This document shows, in pieces, positions 9,646 to 18,385 of a stretch of DNA of 32,641 nucleotides. Positions within the stretch are counted from its first letter, which is position 1. Every line of letters starts with the position of its first letter. Made by a program: the position numbers and the translations under genes. The notes below the pieces were generated by a model, which did no database searches, was not told where the DNA came from, and saw nothing but the letters and a program-made list of their open reading frames with translations. Source of the DNA: an uncultured Clostridia bacterium (GTDB lineage: Bacteria > Bacillota > Clostridia > Christensenellales > UBA3700); NCBI GenBank assembly GCA_947175555.1, contig CAMWNK010000016.1, forward strand, positions 1-32,641, written 5' to 3'.

Positions 9646-10281
9646 ATGATAATTACAGACATCACCGATCAAAAACATAACAGAGGCAGAATGAATTTGT
9701 TTATAGACGGAGCATTCTACGCCTCTGTTTCTGCTTATTTGGTAGAAAAGCGAGAAGTATTTATCGGTAAAGAAGTTACTTGTTCTCAGCTTGATAAAAT
9801 TATCTTTGACAGCGATAGGGCAGTTGCCTTTGATTACACCTGTTGGTATCTTGACAGGTATCCCTCTACGGTTAAAAAGATGAAGGATAAACTTTATTCC
9901 AAGGGATATTCGCGCTCTGTAGTTGAGTATGCCGTTGATAAAGCAATTGACTGCCACATATTGGACGATAGGCGTTATGCCTTAAACTATTACGATTATC
10001 GTAAGAATTCATGCGGTATCGTTAAGATAATCGCAGAACTTAAGGCAAAGGGCGTAGATAAAGACGTAATTGCACAAATAAGCGATATGGACAGCCAATC
10101 CGATGAGGACAGCGCGTTTACTTCGGCGATGCGTCTGACGCGTAGGCACAGCAACGGACAAGTTGTCGATGCAAAGTATTTGGCGCGTCTGGGCAGATAT
10201 CTTGCGTCTAAGGGATATTCTTGGGATATAATAAGACGGTGTATAGACGATATAAGGAGCGGCGATGAGGATTTTAACTGA
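9646..10281 (+). CDS. recX: RecX family regulatory protein
   Basis: RecX proteins bind RecA filaments and restrain or tune their activity. The 211-aa sequence shows the family's repeated three-helix pattern: an N-terminal segment, the characteristic HILDDRRYALNYYDYRKNS block near residues 105-123, and a following IIAELKAKGVD helix with a conserved-type pattern, then a degenerate third repeat ending ASKGYSWDIIRRCI. The ATG directly abuts the purL stop with no spacer, so it is translated as the tail of the purine operon. Its end overlaps nnrED by 17 nt. Family assignment is by pattern; the sequence is diverged. Confidence 0.8.
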   Translation: MIITDITDQKHNRGRMNLFIDGAFYASVSAYLVEKREVFIGKEVTCSQLDKIIFDSDRAVAFDYTCWYLDRYPSTVKKMKDKLYSKGYSRSVVEYAVDKAIDCHILDDRRYALNYYDYRKNSCGIVKIIAELKAKGVDKDVIAQISDMDSQSDEDSAFTSAMRLTRRHSNGQVVDAKYLARLGRYLASKGYSWDIIRRCIDDIRSGDEDFN

Positions 10282-11740
10282 CGCGCAAATGCGAGAGTGC
10301 GACAATAGATCCGTTTTATCGGGGATAAGTTCTCGCGAGTTGATGTACAGAGCCGCGTTATCGGTATATGAATCGCATGATTGGAGTAATAAATCGGTAT
10401 ATATTATATGCGGCAAGGGTAATAACGGCGGCGACGGCTATGCCTTAGCTAATATCCTCAATGCTCACGGACATAGAGTGCGACTTTATTATATTGAGGA
10501 AAATGCAGGCGAAGCATTGCACTACAGAAGCGAAGCGGCCGATAAAGGGATATCAATATCTCACGTAAATGAATGCGACTATAATTGCGACATAATTGTC
10601 GATTGTATTTTCGGTACGGGATTCAAGGGTAGCGTTTGCGGCGTATATGCCGAGGTAATCGACAGCATTAACGCAAGCGGAGCTTACATTATCAGCGTGG
10701 ATATTCCAAGCGGTCTTAACGGTACGTCGGGCATTGCAAAAAAGGCGGTTATTGCAGACAAGACCGTTGCGATACAGTGTGCTAAGACGGGGCATTATTT
10801 GAGCGACGGTAAGGATTGCTGCGGAGAGTTGGTAGTTAAAGATATCGGTATTGACGTCTTGGATTGCGGATATATTCAAGTAGAAGATAAGCATATTGCA
10901 TCGTTTTTTCCTAAGCGAAAAAACAACTCCAATAAGTCTACGTTCGGCAAGACGATAGTAATAGGCGGATGCAGTCAATATTGCGGGGCGGTTAAACTTG
11001 CCAATATTGCGCTTTGCTCTATGAGGGCGGGATGCGGACTGTCAACGCTTGCCGTTCCTTACAATATTGCGGGGTGCATGGGCGAAGCGGTAATGGAGAG
11101 TACAATATATCCGCTTGATTGCAACGAAACCGGCATTGTGTATAATGCTAATAAGATTGACGCTCTTATACGCGGCGCATCTACGGTTGTAATAGGCATG
11201 GGTTTGGGAGCTAATGCTAAAGAGATAATGGCGACGCTTAAGCACTTGTTGAGCATAAAAGGACTTAAGGTAATAATCGATGCAGACGGATTGAATGCGC
11301 TCGCTTGCAATGTTGATGTGCTAAATGATAGAGCGGCGGACGTGCTGATTACACCGCACCCCAAGGAGATGTCGCGGCTTTGCGGCATGGGAGTAGAGCA
11401 AGTTCTTGCCAATCCCATAGACGCTGCGGAATGCTTCGCCGCAAAATACGGAGTTAACGTATTGCTTAAAGGCGCGTCCACACTGATAACAGACGGCAAG
11501 ACAGGTTATATTATGACTGAAGGAGGCGCATATCTTTCCAAGGGCGGCAACGGCGATGTGCTCGACGGAGTGATTGCGGGAATTGCGTCTCAAGGACATG
11601 ACTTGCTGATATCGGCAGCCGCGGCAAGTTATCTATGCGCGATATGCGGAGCAAATAAAAGTGAATTATACGGCGAGCAAGGCGTAATGCCGTCCGATAT
11701 TGCAATATCCATTAAAGAAACTTTAGATAGATTGTTATAA
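10265..11740 (+). CDS. nnr: Bifunctional NAD(P)HX epimerase / ADP-dependent dehydratase
   Basis: Repairs hydrated NADH/NADPH: the YjeF-type N-terminal domain epimerises NAD(P)HX and the C-terminal ribokinase-like domain dehydrates the S form with ADP. The 491-aa protein has GKGNNGGDG (residues 50-58) and DCIFGTGFKG in the first half, and FGKTIVIGG, VIDADGLNALA, TPHPKEMSRL and KGGNGDVLDG in the second. The ATG is preceded by AAGGAGCGGCG inside the recX end, giving a 17-nt overlap. It is the last gene before a terminator. The dehydratase loop differs slightly from the common TGGTGDVL but keeps the catalytic-type GDVLDG. Confidence 0.93.
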   Translation: MRILTDAQMRECDNRSVLSGISSRELMYRAALSVYESHDWSNKSVYIICGKGNNGGDGYALANILNAHGHRVRLYYIEENAGEALHYRSEAADKGISISHVNECDYNCDIIVDCIFGTGFKGSVCGVYAEVIDSINASGAYIISVDIPSGLNGTSGIAKKAVIADKTVAIQCAKTGHYLSDGKDCCGELVVKDIGIDVLDCGYIQVEDKHIASFFPKRKNNSNKSTFGKTIVIGGCSQYCGAVKLANIALCSMRAGCGLSTLAVPYNIAGCMGEAVMESTIYPLDCNETGIVYNANKIDALIRGASTVVIGMGLGANAKEIMATLKHLLSIKGLKVIIDADGLNALACNVDVLNDRAADVLITPHPKEMSRLCGMGVEQVLANPIDAAECFAAKYGVNVLLKGASTLITDGKTGYIMTEGGAYLSKGGNGDVLDGVIAGIASQGHDLLISAAAASYLCAICGANKSELYGEQGVMPSDIAISIKETLDRLL

Positions 11741-11768
11741 AATATTTTCTTCGGTATAAACGGCTGAC

Positions 11769-11802
11769 AAGCAGGACAAAATAACATTGGTCCTGCTTTT
11801 TT
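11769..11802 (+). terminator. Rho-independent terminator ending the pur-recX-nnr operon
   Basis: AAGCAGGAC (11769-11777) pairs perfectly with GTCCTGCTT (11790-11798), 12-nt loop, followed by a run of T that gives six T in a row overall. It separates nnrED from mazF. Confidence 0.9.
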
Positions 11803-11839
11803 GCATATATATGAGCAGGATAAAATTATCGGAGACACT

Positions 11840-12184
11840 ATGATAAAGAGAGGAGAACTGTATTATGCCGATTTAAGTCCCGTTGTAGGGAGCGAGCAGG
11901 GCGGAATAAGGCCCGTGCTTGTCGTGCAGAACGATATCGGCAATAGATATTCTCCTACGGTAATAGCCGCCGCCGTTACAAGTAAGATAGATAAGGCCAA
12001 GTTGCCCACGCATATAGAGTTATCTGCTAAAGATTACGGGCTGCCCAAGGACTCCGTAGTATTGCTCGAGCAGATAAGGACGCTTGATAAGCGCAGGCTG
12101 AAAGATAAGATCGGGCAGGTGTCAGGAGATAAAATGATGCGCATCAACGAGGCGCTTATGGTCAGTCTCGGATTCTATGAGTAA
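11840..12184 (+). CDS. mazF: MazF/NdoA-type endoribonuclease toxin without adjacent antitoxin
   Basis: A 114-aa protein closely matching the PemK/MazF family of B. subtilis NdoA (YdcE): [20 protein letters not shown] at the N-terminus, [21 protein letters not shown], and [13 protein letters not shown]. Such proteins cut single-stranded mRNA at short motifs and are normally held by a MazE/NdoAI antitoxin encoded just upstream. ATG 11840 has GGAG (11831-11834) at suitable spacing; an upstream TTG at 11801 lies in the terminator tail and is rejected. Only about 100 bp lie between it and nnr, filled by the terminator, so no antitoxin gene fits there. The downstream gene is a transporter. Confidence 0.93.
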   Translation: MIKRGELYYADLSPVVGSEQGGIRPVLVVQNDIGNRYSPTVIAAAVTSKIDKAKLPTHIELSAKDYGLPKDSVVLLEQIRTLDKRRLKDKIGQVSGDKMMRINEALMVSLGFYE

Positions 12185-12222
12185 TCGCCGGAGATAACGT
12201 CATATTTTTTTGTAATATTATA

Positions 12223-12251
12223 TTTACATTTTAATTATTATAATATATAAT
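12223..12251 (+). promoter_or_regulatory. Promoter of the GPH symporter gene
   Basis: TTTACA (12223-12228) and a perfect TATAAT (12246-12251) are separated by 17 bp. Predicted start near 12258, leaving a leader of about 35 nt. Confidence 0.75.
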
Positions 12252-12256
12252 AGTAG

Positions 12257-12273
12257 TTAGTGTTTTGCACTAA
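12257..12273 (+). promoter_or_regulatory. Inverted repeat at the transcription start (possible operator)
   Basis: TTAGTG (12257-12262) and CACTAA (12268-12273) form a 6-bp dyad separated by 5 bases, sitting exactly at the predicted +1 of the symporter promoter. This is a usual place for a repressor site of a sugar-uptake gene. The regulator is not in the window. Confidence 0.4.
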
Positions 12274-12292
12274 TAATTATCAAGGGTGAATT

Positions 12293-13885
12293 ATGAACAA
12301 GTTGTCCGCCTTGCTTCACAAGGTTTTTATGACAGACCCCAATGATAAGGAAGGAATGCAGCCGTCGGAGGCAATCAGCTATTCGATTTGCGGCTTCGGT
12401 CAAAACCTTATCAGCGCAATCGTAAGTTCTTATCTTACATATTATCTGACCAACGGATTGCTCGTAGCATCGGCAGTCGTCGGATACATAATGCTCGGTA
12501 CGCGCGTATTCGATGCGTTCAACGATCCTATTATGGGTACTATAGTTGACCATACCCGTACGCGTTGGGGCAAGAACAGACCGTATGTATTCTTTGCCGC
12601 TATACCGATAGCTATATTTACCGTAATATGCTTCTTGCCGTGGCAGGCAATGGGATTGCCTTACGGTATCGAGCCTAAAGGATATCAGACGATTGCTATC
12701 GTTACTGCCGTGTACGTGCTTTGGTCTATTGCTTATACGGCTGTAGACGTGCCGTATTGGGGACTTGCCACTTCCATGACGTCCAATACGCACCAGCGCG
12801 GTACGATGCTTACTATAGCAAGGTTGCTTTGTACGGCGGGTAGCGGCGTAGTTTCGATAATCGTTCCTCAGTTATCGGGAGCTTGGATAAAGAATTATAC
12901 CAACGAGGCAGGCGATATACTGCCCGAATACGCATACGAGGCGGCAAGGGTACTTCAGAAGAATTATCTTTGGATGGTGCTTGTAATAGTCATTATTGCG
13001 CTTCCTATGTTCTATCTCGGATTTAAGAAGTCTAAAGAGCGCTTCTACGATCCCAGTCAGACTCTCACGCTTAAAGAGAATTTCTCCCTTCTTACTAAGA
13101 ATAAGCCTTTGCTTTTGATTATTCTTGCAGGCGTACTCGGCGGCGGCAAGACGCTGTACTTATACAGCACGATGTACGTTTCGCAGTATTGCTTCGGCTC
13201 TATAGGCGGCGTATCTTGGGCAACGCTTTTGACAATGGCTGCCGTCCCCGGCGGACTGATCGCATCGGTGCTCGTGCCTTGGTGTACTAAGAAGTGGGGT
13301 AAAAGAAATACATATATTGTATCGCATATAGTAGGCGGTATAGTGATGATATTGTCATTCGTGGTTTGCAGATTCGCAAAGGGCGGAGATATAGACAACT
13401 ATGCAGTGCTTGCAATATATGTTATCGCGCTCATTATCGCGGGCGTACCTCAAGGCTTTGCCAATATCATTACATACGCTCAGATAGCCGACTGCGTAGA
13501 TTATATGGAGTGGAAGACAGGTCAGAGAGGCGAGGGCATCTGCTTTGCAATGCAGACCTTTATCAATAAGATAGGTATCGCTCTCGGCGCGGCATTCTCC
13601 TGCTTCGGTCTTGCTTGGGCAGGTATAGGCGACGCAACGCAGTGGTCTAATATGGTTGTTACAGACGCTGCCGCAAAACTTTCCGCTCAGCAATTCCTTA
13701 TCGGTATTACGCTTATCTTGCCGGGTGCAAGTATGATACTTTCGGCAATACCTTACTTCTTCTATGACTTCAATGAGAAGGAGCAGGCGCTTGCGGTTGC
13801 GGAGATAGCAGAGCGCAAAGCTGCTAAAGCGGCAGAGGAAGGCGCAGCGCCGTCCGAGCCTCAGACTTTGCAGCCCGAAGCCTAA
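12293..13885 (+). CDS. GPH family (MelB-like) glycoside/pentoside/hexuronide:cation symporter
   Basis: A 530-aa polytopic membrane protein of the MFS_2/GPH group, importing a sugar with a cation. Family signature DPIMGTIVDHTRTRWGKNRPY follows the second helix, seen here as DPIMGTIVDHTRT then RWGKNRPYVFF, and roughly 12 hydrophobic segments follow. The C-terminal tail after about residue 495 is hydrophilic, Ala/Glu/Lys-rich and probably cytoplasmic. The AAGGGTG site precedes ATG 12293. It is alone under its own promoter with a dyad at +1; no glycosidase or isomerase gene lies nearby, so the substrate cannot be inferred from context. Confidence 0.85.
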   Translation: MNKLSALLHKVFMTDPNDKEGMQPSEAISYSICGFGQNLISAIVSSYLTYYLTNGLLVASAVVGYIMLGTRVFDAFNDPIMGTIVDHTRTRWGKNRPYVFFAAIPIAIFTVICFLPWQAMGLPYGIEPKGYQTIAIVTAVYVLWSIAYTAVDVPYWGLATSMTSNTHQRGTMLTIARLLCTAGSGVVSIIVPQLSGAWIKNYTNEAGDILPEYAYEAARVLQKNYLWMVLVIVIIALPMFYLGFKKSKERFYDPSQTLTLKENFSLLTKNKPLLLIILAGVLGGGKTLYLYSTMYVSQYCFGSIGGVSWATLLTMAAVPGGLIASVLVPWCTKKWGKRNTYIVSHIVGGIVMILSFVVCRFAKGGDIDNYAVLAIYVIALIIAGVPQGFANIITYAQIADCVDYMEWKTGQRGEGICFAMQTFINKIGIALGAAFSCFGLAWAGIGDATQWSNMVVTDAAAKLSAQQFLIGITLILPGASMILSAIPYFFYDFNEKEQALAVAEIAERKAAKAAEEGAAPSEPQTLQPEA

Positions 13886-13938
13886 ATATAAGACATAGAT
13901 TATAACGTAATAATATTGCCTTTAAGGATATATAATTA

Positions 13939-15450
13939 ATGTCATACGTTTCGTTATATCGTAAATTCAGACCGACCGCCTTTAATAAGGTGGTCGGTCA
14001 ACAACACGTTATCCGCACATTGGGCAATCAGCTTAAGGGCGGTAGCGTTTCGCATGCGTATCTCTTTACAGGTTCGAGAGGTACGGGCAAGACATCTGTC
14101 GCAAAGATATTCGCTAAGGCAGTCAACTGCCTTTCTCCGTTAGAGGACGGCTCTCCTTGCGGAAAATGTCGCTCATGCGTGGAGCTTGCGGGCGGGAGCA
14201 GTCTTGACATACTCGAGATAGACGCCGCATCCAACAACGGCGTAGATGAGATAAGGGACTTGCGCGACAACGTCAAGTATCTTCCTTCAATTTCTAAGTA
14301 TAAAGTTTACATTATAGACGAAGTTCACATGCTGTCCAATTCGGCGTTCAACGCTTTGCTTAAGACGCTGGAAGAACCGCCCGAACACGTAATATTTATC
14401 TTGGCCACCACCGAGGTGCAGAAGATTCCCGCTACGGTTTTGTCTCGATGCATGAGATTCGATTTCAGACTGCTTACTATAGACGAACTCGTATCTTTAC
14501 TGGCTTCCGTAATGGACGGCATAGGGAAAAAATATGAGCAAGAAGCTCTCATTGCAATAGCGGGAGCAGGTCAGGGAAGCGCGAGAGATACACTATCGCT
14601 TGCCGATATGTGTGTGTCGTATTGCGGAGATACGATTACTTACGAGGCAGTAATCGACGCTTTGGGATTATGTTCTCCCGATACAGTCATTAGGCTGACG
14701 TCCGATATACTCCACGGTGATACAGACAACGCTCTGCGCGAGGTCAGCGGCGTTTATTCTAAGGGTAAAAGCGTCAATACTTTAGCTAAGGACGTAGCCG
14801 CTATGTTGTCTAATATCGGATACGCCCATAATTGCACCAACGCCAATACCATTCTAAAGTTGCCTGCCGATATATACGAAAAGGTAAGATCTCTTGCCGT
14901 AGATATCCCTAACGCGCGGATTTTGCATGCGTTGGAGGTCTTTTGTTATCTTGAGGGAGAGCTGCGCTACAGTTCATATCCTAAAGTAGTGCTCGAGATG
15001 GCTGTCATTAAGGCGTGCGAGATGTCTTCGGACTTTTCTCAAGACGGATTGCTTAAGCGTCTTAAGGCAATAGAGGAAGGCGGAGTAATAGCTCAAGGTA
15101 AAATTGCAGATATTGATATCGACGGCAATAAAATATGGCAGAGTATAATAGTACAGGTGCGACAGGATAATCCTTCTGCACGTGTATTGCTCGATTCTAT
15201 TGCGCCTAAGTGCGCCGTTATAGACGGCGTGCTCGCCATAGTAATCGATAGCGAAGAGGACAGAATGTTGCTTGCTAACGTACTCGGAATTATTAAAGAT
15301 GCAGTAATATCTAAATATGCCTTTATTAAGGACGTGCGTATAGACGTAGTTAAGAGCGACGACAGTATAGAAAGACAATTGCAAATAATAAAAAATTTGG
15401 TTGGTCTTGATAAAGTAAAATTTGTAAGCGGAGGTAACAATAATGGGTAA
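13939..15450 (+). CDS. dnaX: DNA polymerase III subunit gamma/tau
   Basis: Clamp-loader ATPase of the replisome. The 503-aa protein has the AAA+ Walker A GSRGTGKT (residues 45-52), a zinc-binding Cys set C64, C74, C77, C80, Walker B YIIDEVH near 124-130, the SNSAFNALLKTLEEPPEH block, and the SRC sensor/arginine finger near 170. It is shorter than B. subtilis DnaX (about 560 aa), the reduction being in the C-terminal tau-like tail. Shine-Dalgarno AAGGA (13924-13928) precedes the ATG. The end overlaps ybaB by 8 nt. No slippery A- or T-run suggesting a programmed frameshift was evident. Confidence 0.95.
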   Translation: MSYVSLYRKFRPTAFNKVVGQQHVIRTLGNQLKGGSVSHAYLFTGSRGTGKTSVAKIFAKAVNCLSPLEDGSPCGKCRSCVELAGGSSLDILEIDAASNNGVDEIRDLRDNVKYLPSISKYKVYIIDEVHMLSNSAFNALLKTLEEPPEHVIFILATTEVQKIPATVLSRCMRFDFRLLTIDELVSLLASVMDGIGKKYEQEALIAIAGAGQGSARDTLSLADMCVSYCGDTITYEAVIDALGLCSPDTVIRLTSDILHGDTDNALREVSGVYSKGKSVNTLAKDVAAMLSNIGYAHNCTNANTILKLPADIYEKVRSLAVDIPNARILHALEVFCYLEGELRYSSYPKVVLEMAVIKACEMSSDFSQDGLLKRLKAIEEGGVIAQGKIADIDIDGNKIWQSIIVQVRQDNPSARVLLDSIAPKCAVIDGVLAIVIDSEEDRMLLANVLGIIKDAVISKYAFIKDVRIDVVKSDDSIERQLQIIKNLVGLDKVKFVSGGNNNG

Positions 15451-15772
15451 ACACGGTTTTGGCGGCTTCGGCGGCGGAATGAATATGCAGGCTATGATGA
15501 AACAGGCTCAGAAAATGCAGCAGGATATGCTTAAGGCTAAGGAAGAGCTTGCGGAGTTGGAAGTTACAGGAACTGCCGGCGGCGGAATGGTAGAAGTAAC
15601 TATGACATGCGACATGAATGTTACGGGCGTTAAAATTAAGCCCGAGGCAGTCGATCCCGACGACGTCGAGATGCTTGAGGATTTGATAACTGCGGCGTTT
15701 AACGATGCGCAGGCTCTTGCTAAGAAAGAGAGCGATGAGCGTATGGGCGCATTTGCGGGACTGGGACTGTAA
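15443..15772 (+). CDS. ybaB: YbaB/EbfC family nucleoid-associated protein
   Basis: A 109-aa small DNA-binding protein of the YbaB/EbfC family, found between dnaX and recR across bacteria. A flexible Gly/Met-rich N-terminus (residues 1-16) precedes a helical stretch with [16 protein letters not shown], then the conserved GGGMVEVTM strand and a C-terminal helix starting [11 protein letters not shown]. It forms dimers in known homologues. The ATG lies inside the dnaX end; its stop TAA overlaps the recR ATG by one base, so all three genes are coupled. Confidence 0.94.
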   Translation: MGKHGFGGFGGGMNMQAMMKQAQKMQQDMLKAKEELAELEVTGTAGGGMVEVTMTCDMNVTGVKIKPEAVDPDDVEMLEDLITAAFNDAQALAKKESDERMGAFAGLGL

Positions 15773-16362
15773 TGCTATACGGCGATTCCGAGCCTTTGAC
15801 CAAGCTGGTCGCTCAATTCACAAAGCTCCCGGGAGTGGGAGTAAAGACGGCTCAGCGTTATGCGTATAAAATTATCGGCATGAGCGAGGATGAAGTCGAT
15901 GATTTCATATCAGCTATAGACGAGTGCAAGAGCAAGATTAAGTACTGCTCGGTGTGCGGTAATTACACGGATAAAGACGTGTGCGATATTTGCAACTCGC
16001 GCGACAATTCCGTTATATGCGTAGTCAAAGAGCCTAAGGATGTTACCGCTATGGAGAAGGTCAAGGATTATCACGGCGTCTATCACGTGTTGCACGGCAC
16101 GCTCAATCCTCTCAACGGTATAGGTCCTGACGAGTTGTCTATTAAGCCGTTGCTTGGTCGATTGGACGGCGTAAAGGAAGTCATTTTGGCAACCAATCTT
16201 GACGTAGAGGGAGAAGCGACAGCGGTGTATATTTCCCGTTTGATTAAGCCTATGGGTATTAAAGTTACCCGTATTGCGGGCGGAATATCTATGAATACGG
16301 ATATAGAATATACCGATGAGGTTACTTTGAGCCGCGCGCTTGAGAACAGGCAGCCCTTTTAA
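15772..16362 (+). CDS. recR: Recombination mediator protein RecR
   Basis: RecR works with RecO/RecF to load RecA on gapped DNA. At 196 aa it is full length. Helix-hairpin-helix [14 protein letters not shown] lies at residues 18-31, a four-Cys zinc motif at C59, C62, C71, C74, and the Toprim domain starts at [11 protein letters not shown], continuing with [16 protein letters not shown] and [16 protein letters not shown]. Start shares a base with the ybaB stop. A hairpin follows the gene. Confidence 0.95.
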   Translation: MLYGDSEPLTKLVAQFTKLPGVGVKTAQRYAYKIIGMSEDEVDDFISAIDECKSKIKYCSVCGNYTDKDVCDICNSRDNSVICVVKEPKDVTAMEKVKDYHGVYHVLHGTLNPLNGIGPDELSIKPLLGRLDGVKEVILATNLDVEGEATAVYISRLIKPMGIKVTRIAGGISMNTDIEYTDEVTLSRALENRQPF

Positions 16363-16386
16363 TCATTTTGCAGTGATGCACATTTA

Positions 16387-16412
16387 AGCGCGTTGTATAG
16401 GCGCGCTGTTTT
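16387..16412 (+). terminator. Possible weak terminator after recR
   Basis: AGCGCG (16387-16392) and CGCGCT (16402-16407) form a 6-bp GC-rich stem with a 9-nt loop, followed by GTTTT. The short stem and U-tract make it a weak terminator at best before the flavoprotein gene. Confidence 0.45.
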
Positions 16413-16429
16413 AATATATAAGGAGTAAT

Positions 16430-17680
16430 ATGAAGGTTTGCGTAATAGGCGCGGGCGCTGCGGGTATGCTTGTAGCGGGTATGCTCGGACATAGCGGCAT
16501 AGACGTTACCGTCTTGGAAAAGAATTCCAAAGTCGGCAGAAAACTTTATATTACAGGTAAGGGGCGGTGTAATCTTACTAATTTGTGCGATGCGGCGCAG
16601 GTAATAGATAATACGGTTGGTAATCCCAGATTTTTATATTCGGCTATCAATGCTTTTACGCCGCAGGATACAGTAGAGTTTTTTAATTCTTTAGGCGTAG
16701 AGACTAAAGTCGAGAGGGGAGGAAGGGTATTCCCCTTATCGGATAAGTCGAGCGATGTTATAGACGCTCTGCGCCGCTATATATATGACGGAAAGTGTAA
16801 AGTTATCTATGACACGACGGCGATTAGCTTGATTGTGGAGGATAATGCAGTAAAAGGCGTTGCCTGCCGAGATAACTTGGTTATAGACGCCGATGCGGTA
16901 GTAATCGCTTGCGGCGGAGCAAGCTATCCCGCTACGGGCAGCACAGGCGACGGCTATTCAATGGCGCGCAACGTTGGTCATAATATCATACCCATACGTC
17001 CCGCGCTTGTTTCGATGATATGCGAGTTGCCAATATCTCTTGCGGGATTATCTCTTAAAAACGTACTTGTTACTGCATTTAGAAATAATAAGGAAATCGA
17101 CAGCCGATTCGGCGAGATGCTTTTTACGCACACGGGAGTAAGCGGTCCAATAATCTTGACATTGAGCAGTATAATAAATAAATATAGCAATAGGGACGGC
17201 AGACTCGATGGGGATTTTCGTATCTCGATAGATTTGAAACCCGCGCTCAGTCATGATAAATTATGTGCTCGCATCATAAGAGATATCGAGGAGCAGGGCG
17301 GCAAGTCTATTAAGAATATTTTGCCTATGCTTATGCCTCGCGCTCTTATACCTCATATTTTATCTCAAGCGCACATCAATCCCGACTTGACGGCAAAGTC
17401 TCTTAACCAATTGGGCATAAGCGCATTGGCGGATGCCATTAAGTCCTTTTCGCTCAAGATAAGTCGACTCGATGATGTCGATAAAGGTATCGTAACATCG
17501 GGAGGCGTGGACGTAAGAGAAGTTAATCCCAAAGATTGCTCAAGTAAAATCATCAGCGGATTATATTTTGCAGGCGAAGTACTGGACGTAGACGCATTTA
17601 CGGGCGGATACAATTTACAGATAGCCTTTTCCACGGCGGCGGCTGTAGCGAGAGGATTAGCTCAAAAAGCAGTTGATTAA
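16430..17680 (+). CDS. HI0933/YhiN-type NAD(P)/FAD-dependent oxidoreductase
   Basis: A 416-aa flavoprotein of the HI0933 (BaiN-like) family. An N-terminal Rossmann FAD site GAGAAG (residues 7-12) is followed by the family's GRKLYITGKGRCNLTN signature, an internal VIACGGASYPATGSTGDGYS block, and the C-terminal TGGYNLQIAFSTAAA FAD-contact segment. Biochemical roles of this family are poorly settled; ring reduction of bile acids or other substrates has been described for some members, so no substrate is claimed. AAGGAG (16420-16425) precedes the ATG. Its last codons contain the likely -35 of the cmk promoter. Confidence 0.88.
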   Translation: MKVCVIGAGAAGMLVAGMLGHSGIDVTVLEKNSKVGRKLYITGKGRCNLTNLCDAAQVIDNTVGNPRFLYSAINAFTPQDTVEFFNSLGVETKVERGGRVFPLSDKSSDVIDALRRYIYDGKCKVIYDTTAISLIVEDNAVKGVACRDNLVIDADAVVIACGGASYPATGSTGDGYSMARNVGHNIIPIRPALVSMICELPISLAGLSLKNVLVTAFRNNKEIDSRFGEMLFTHTGVSGPIILTLSSIINKYSNRDGRLDGDFRISIDLKPALSHDKLCARIIRDIEEQGGKSIKNILPMLMPRALIPHILSQAHINPDLTAKSLNQLGISALADAIKSFSLKISRLDDVDKGIVTSGGVDVREVNPKDCSSKIISGLYFAGEVLDVDAFTGGYNLQIAFSTAAAVARGLAQKAVD

Positions 17681-17701
17681 CATTATCGATTAATATATAA
17701 T
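17673..17701 (+). promoter_or_regulatory. cmk promoter giving a leaderless mRNA
   Basis: TTGATT (17673-17678, overlapping the upstream stop codon) and a perfect TATAAT (17696-17701) are 17 bp apart. The usual start, seven bases after the -10, falls on 17708, the A of the cmk ATG. No Shine-Dalgarno exists in the 27-nt intergenic gap. Confidence 0.65.
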
Positions 17702-17707
17702 ATATCT

Positions 17708-18385
17708 ATGATTAATATTGCTATTGACGGACCTTCCGGAGCAGGAAAAAGCACTATAAGCAAGCTGCTTGCAGCAAAACTCGGTATATCATATATCGAT
17801 ACCGGAGCTATGTACAGAGCGCTTGCGCTGTTTGCTCTCGATTGCGGCGTGTCGCCATGCAATGCGCAAGATGTAATCGCTATTCTTGATAAAGCTCACA
17901 TTACCTTTAATTATAATTCAACCGGTATGAGCATTTTTCTCAACGGAAAAGACGTATCTATCGATATACGCAGGCACGAAGTTTCTAAGGCGGCATCGGA
18001 TATATCCAAGATACCGGCTGTAAGGGACAGACTTGTAGCTCTGCAGCGCGAGAGTGCAAGCAATTCGCATTGCGTACTCGACGGCAGAGATATCGGCAGC
18101 AACGTATTGCCGCATGCCAAGTATAAGTTTTATCTTACCGCATCTGCGGAGGAGCGAGCAAGGAGACGATATGAGGAGCTTAAGATAAAAGGCGAGCACG
18201 TGGATTACAATCAAGTGCTAAAGGATATAATCGATAGAGATAAGAACGATATGGAGCGCGCTTACGCACCTCTTGTCAAGACCGATGACGCGGTGCTTAT
18301 AGATTCTACTTCGCTTACAATAGAGCAGACAGTCGACGAAATAGTGCGCTACATAGATAAGGACGGGTTTGCCGATGGGCGATAA
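17708..18385 (+). CDS. cmk: Cytidylate kinase
   Basis: Phosphorylates CMP/dCMP with ATP. The 225-aa protein has the P-loop GPSGAGKS (residues 8-15), SYIDTGAMYRA, and LDGRDIGSNVLP with the NMP-binding Arg/Asp pair, then a lid region EERARRRYEEL. The start ATG has no Shine-Dalgarno and sits exactly six bases after a TATAAT, so translation from a leaderless mRNA is likely. It overlaps plsC at its end, forming the frequent clostridial order cmk-plsC-ispH/rpsA. Confidence 0.95.
   Translation: MINIAIDGPSGAGKSTISKLLAAKLGISYIDTGAMYRALALFALDCGVSPCNAQDVIAILDKAHITFNYNSTGMSIFLNGKDVSIDIRRHEVSKAASDISKIPAVRDRLVALQRESASNSHCVLDGRDIGSNVLPHAKYKFYLTASAEERARRRYEELKIKGEHVDYNQVLKDIIDRDKNDMERAYAPLVKTDDAVLIDSTSLTIEQTVDEIVRYIDKDGFADGR

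Noticed and set aside
13886..13938. SRP RNA gene next to dnaX as in some Bacillota
   Set aside because: Only 53 bases separate the symporter gene from dnaX, too short for it, and no such sequence is seen.
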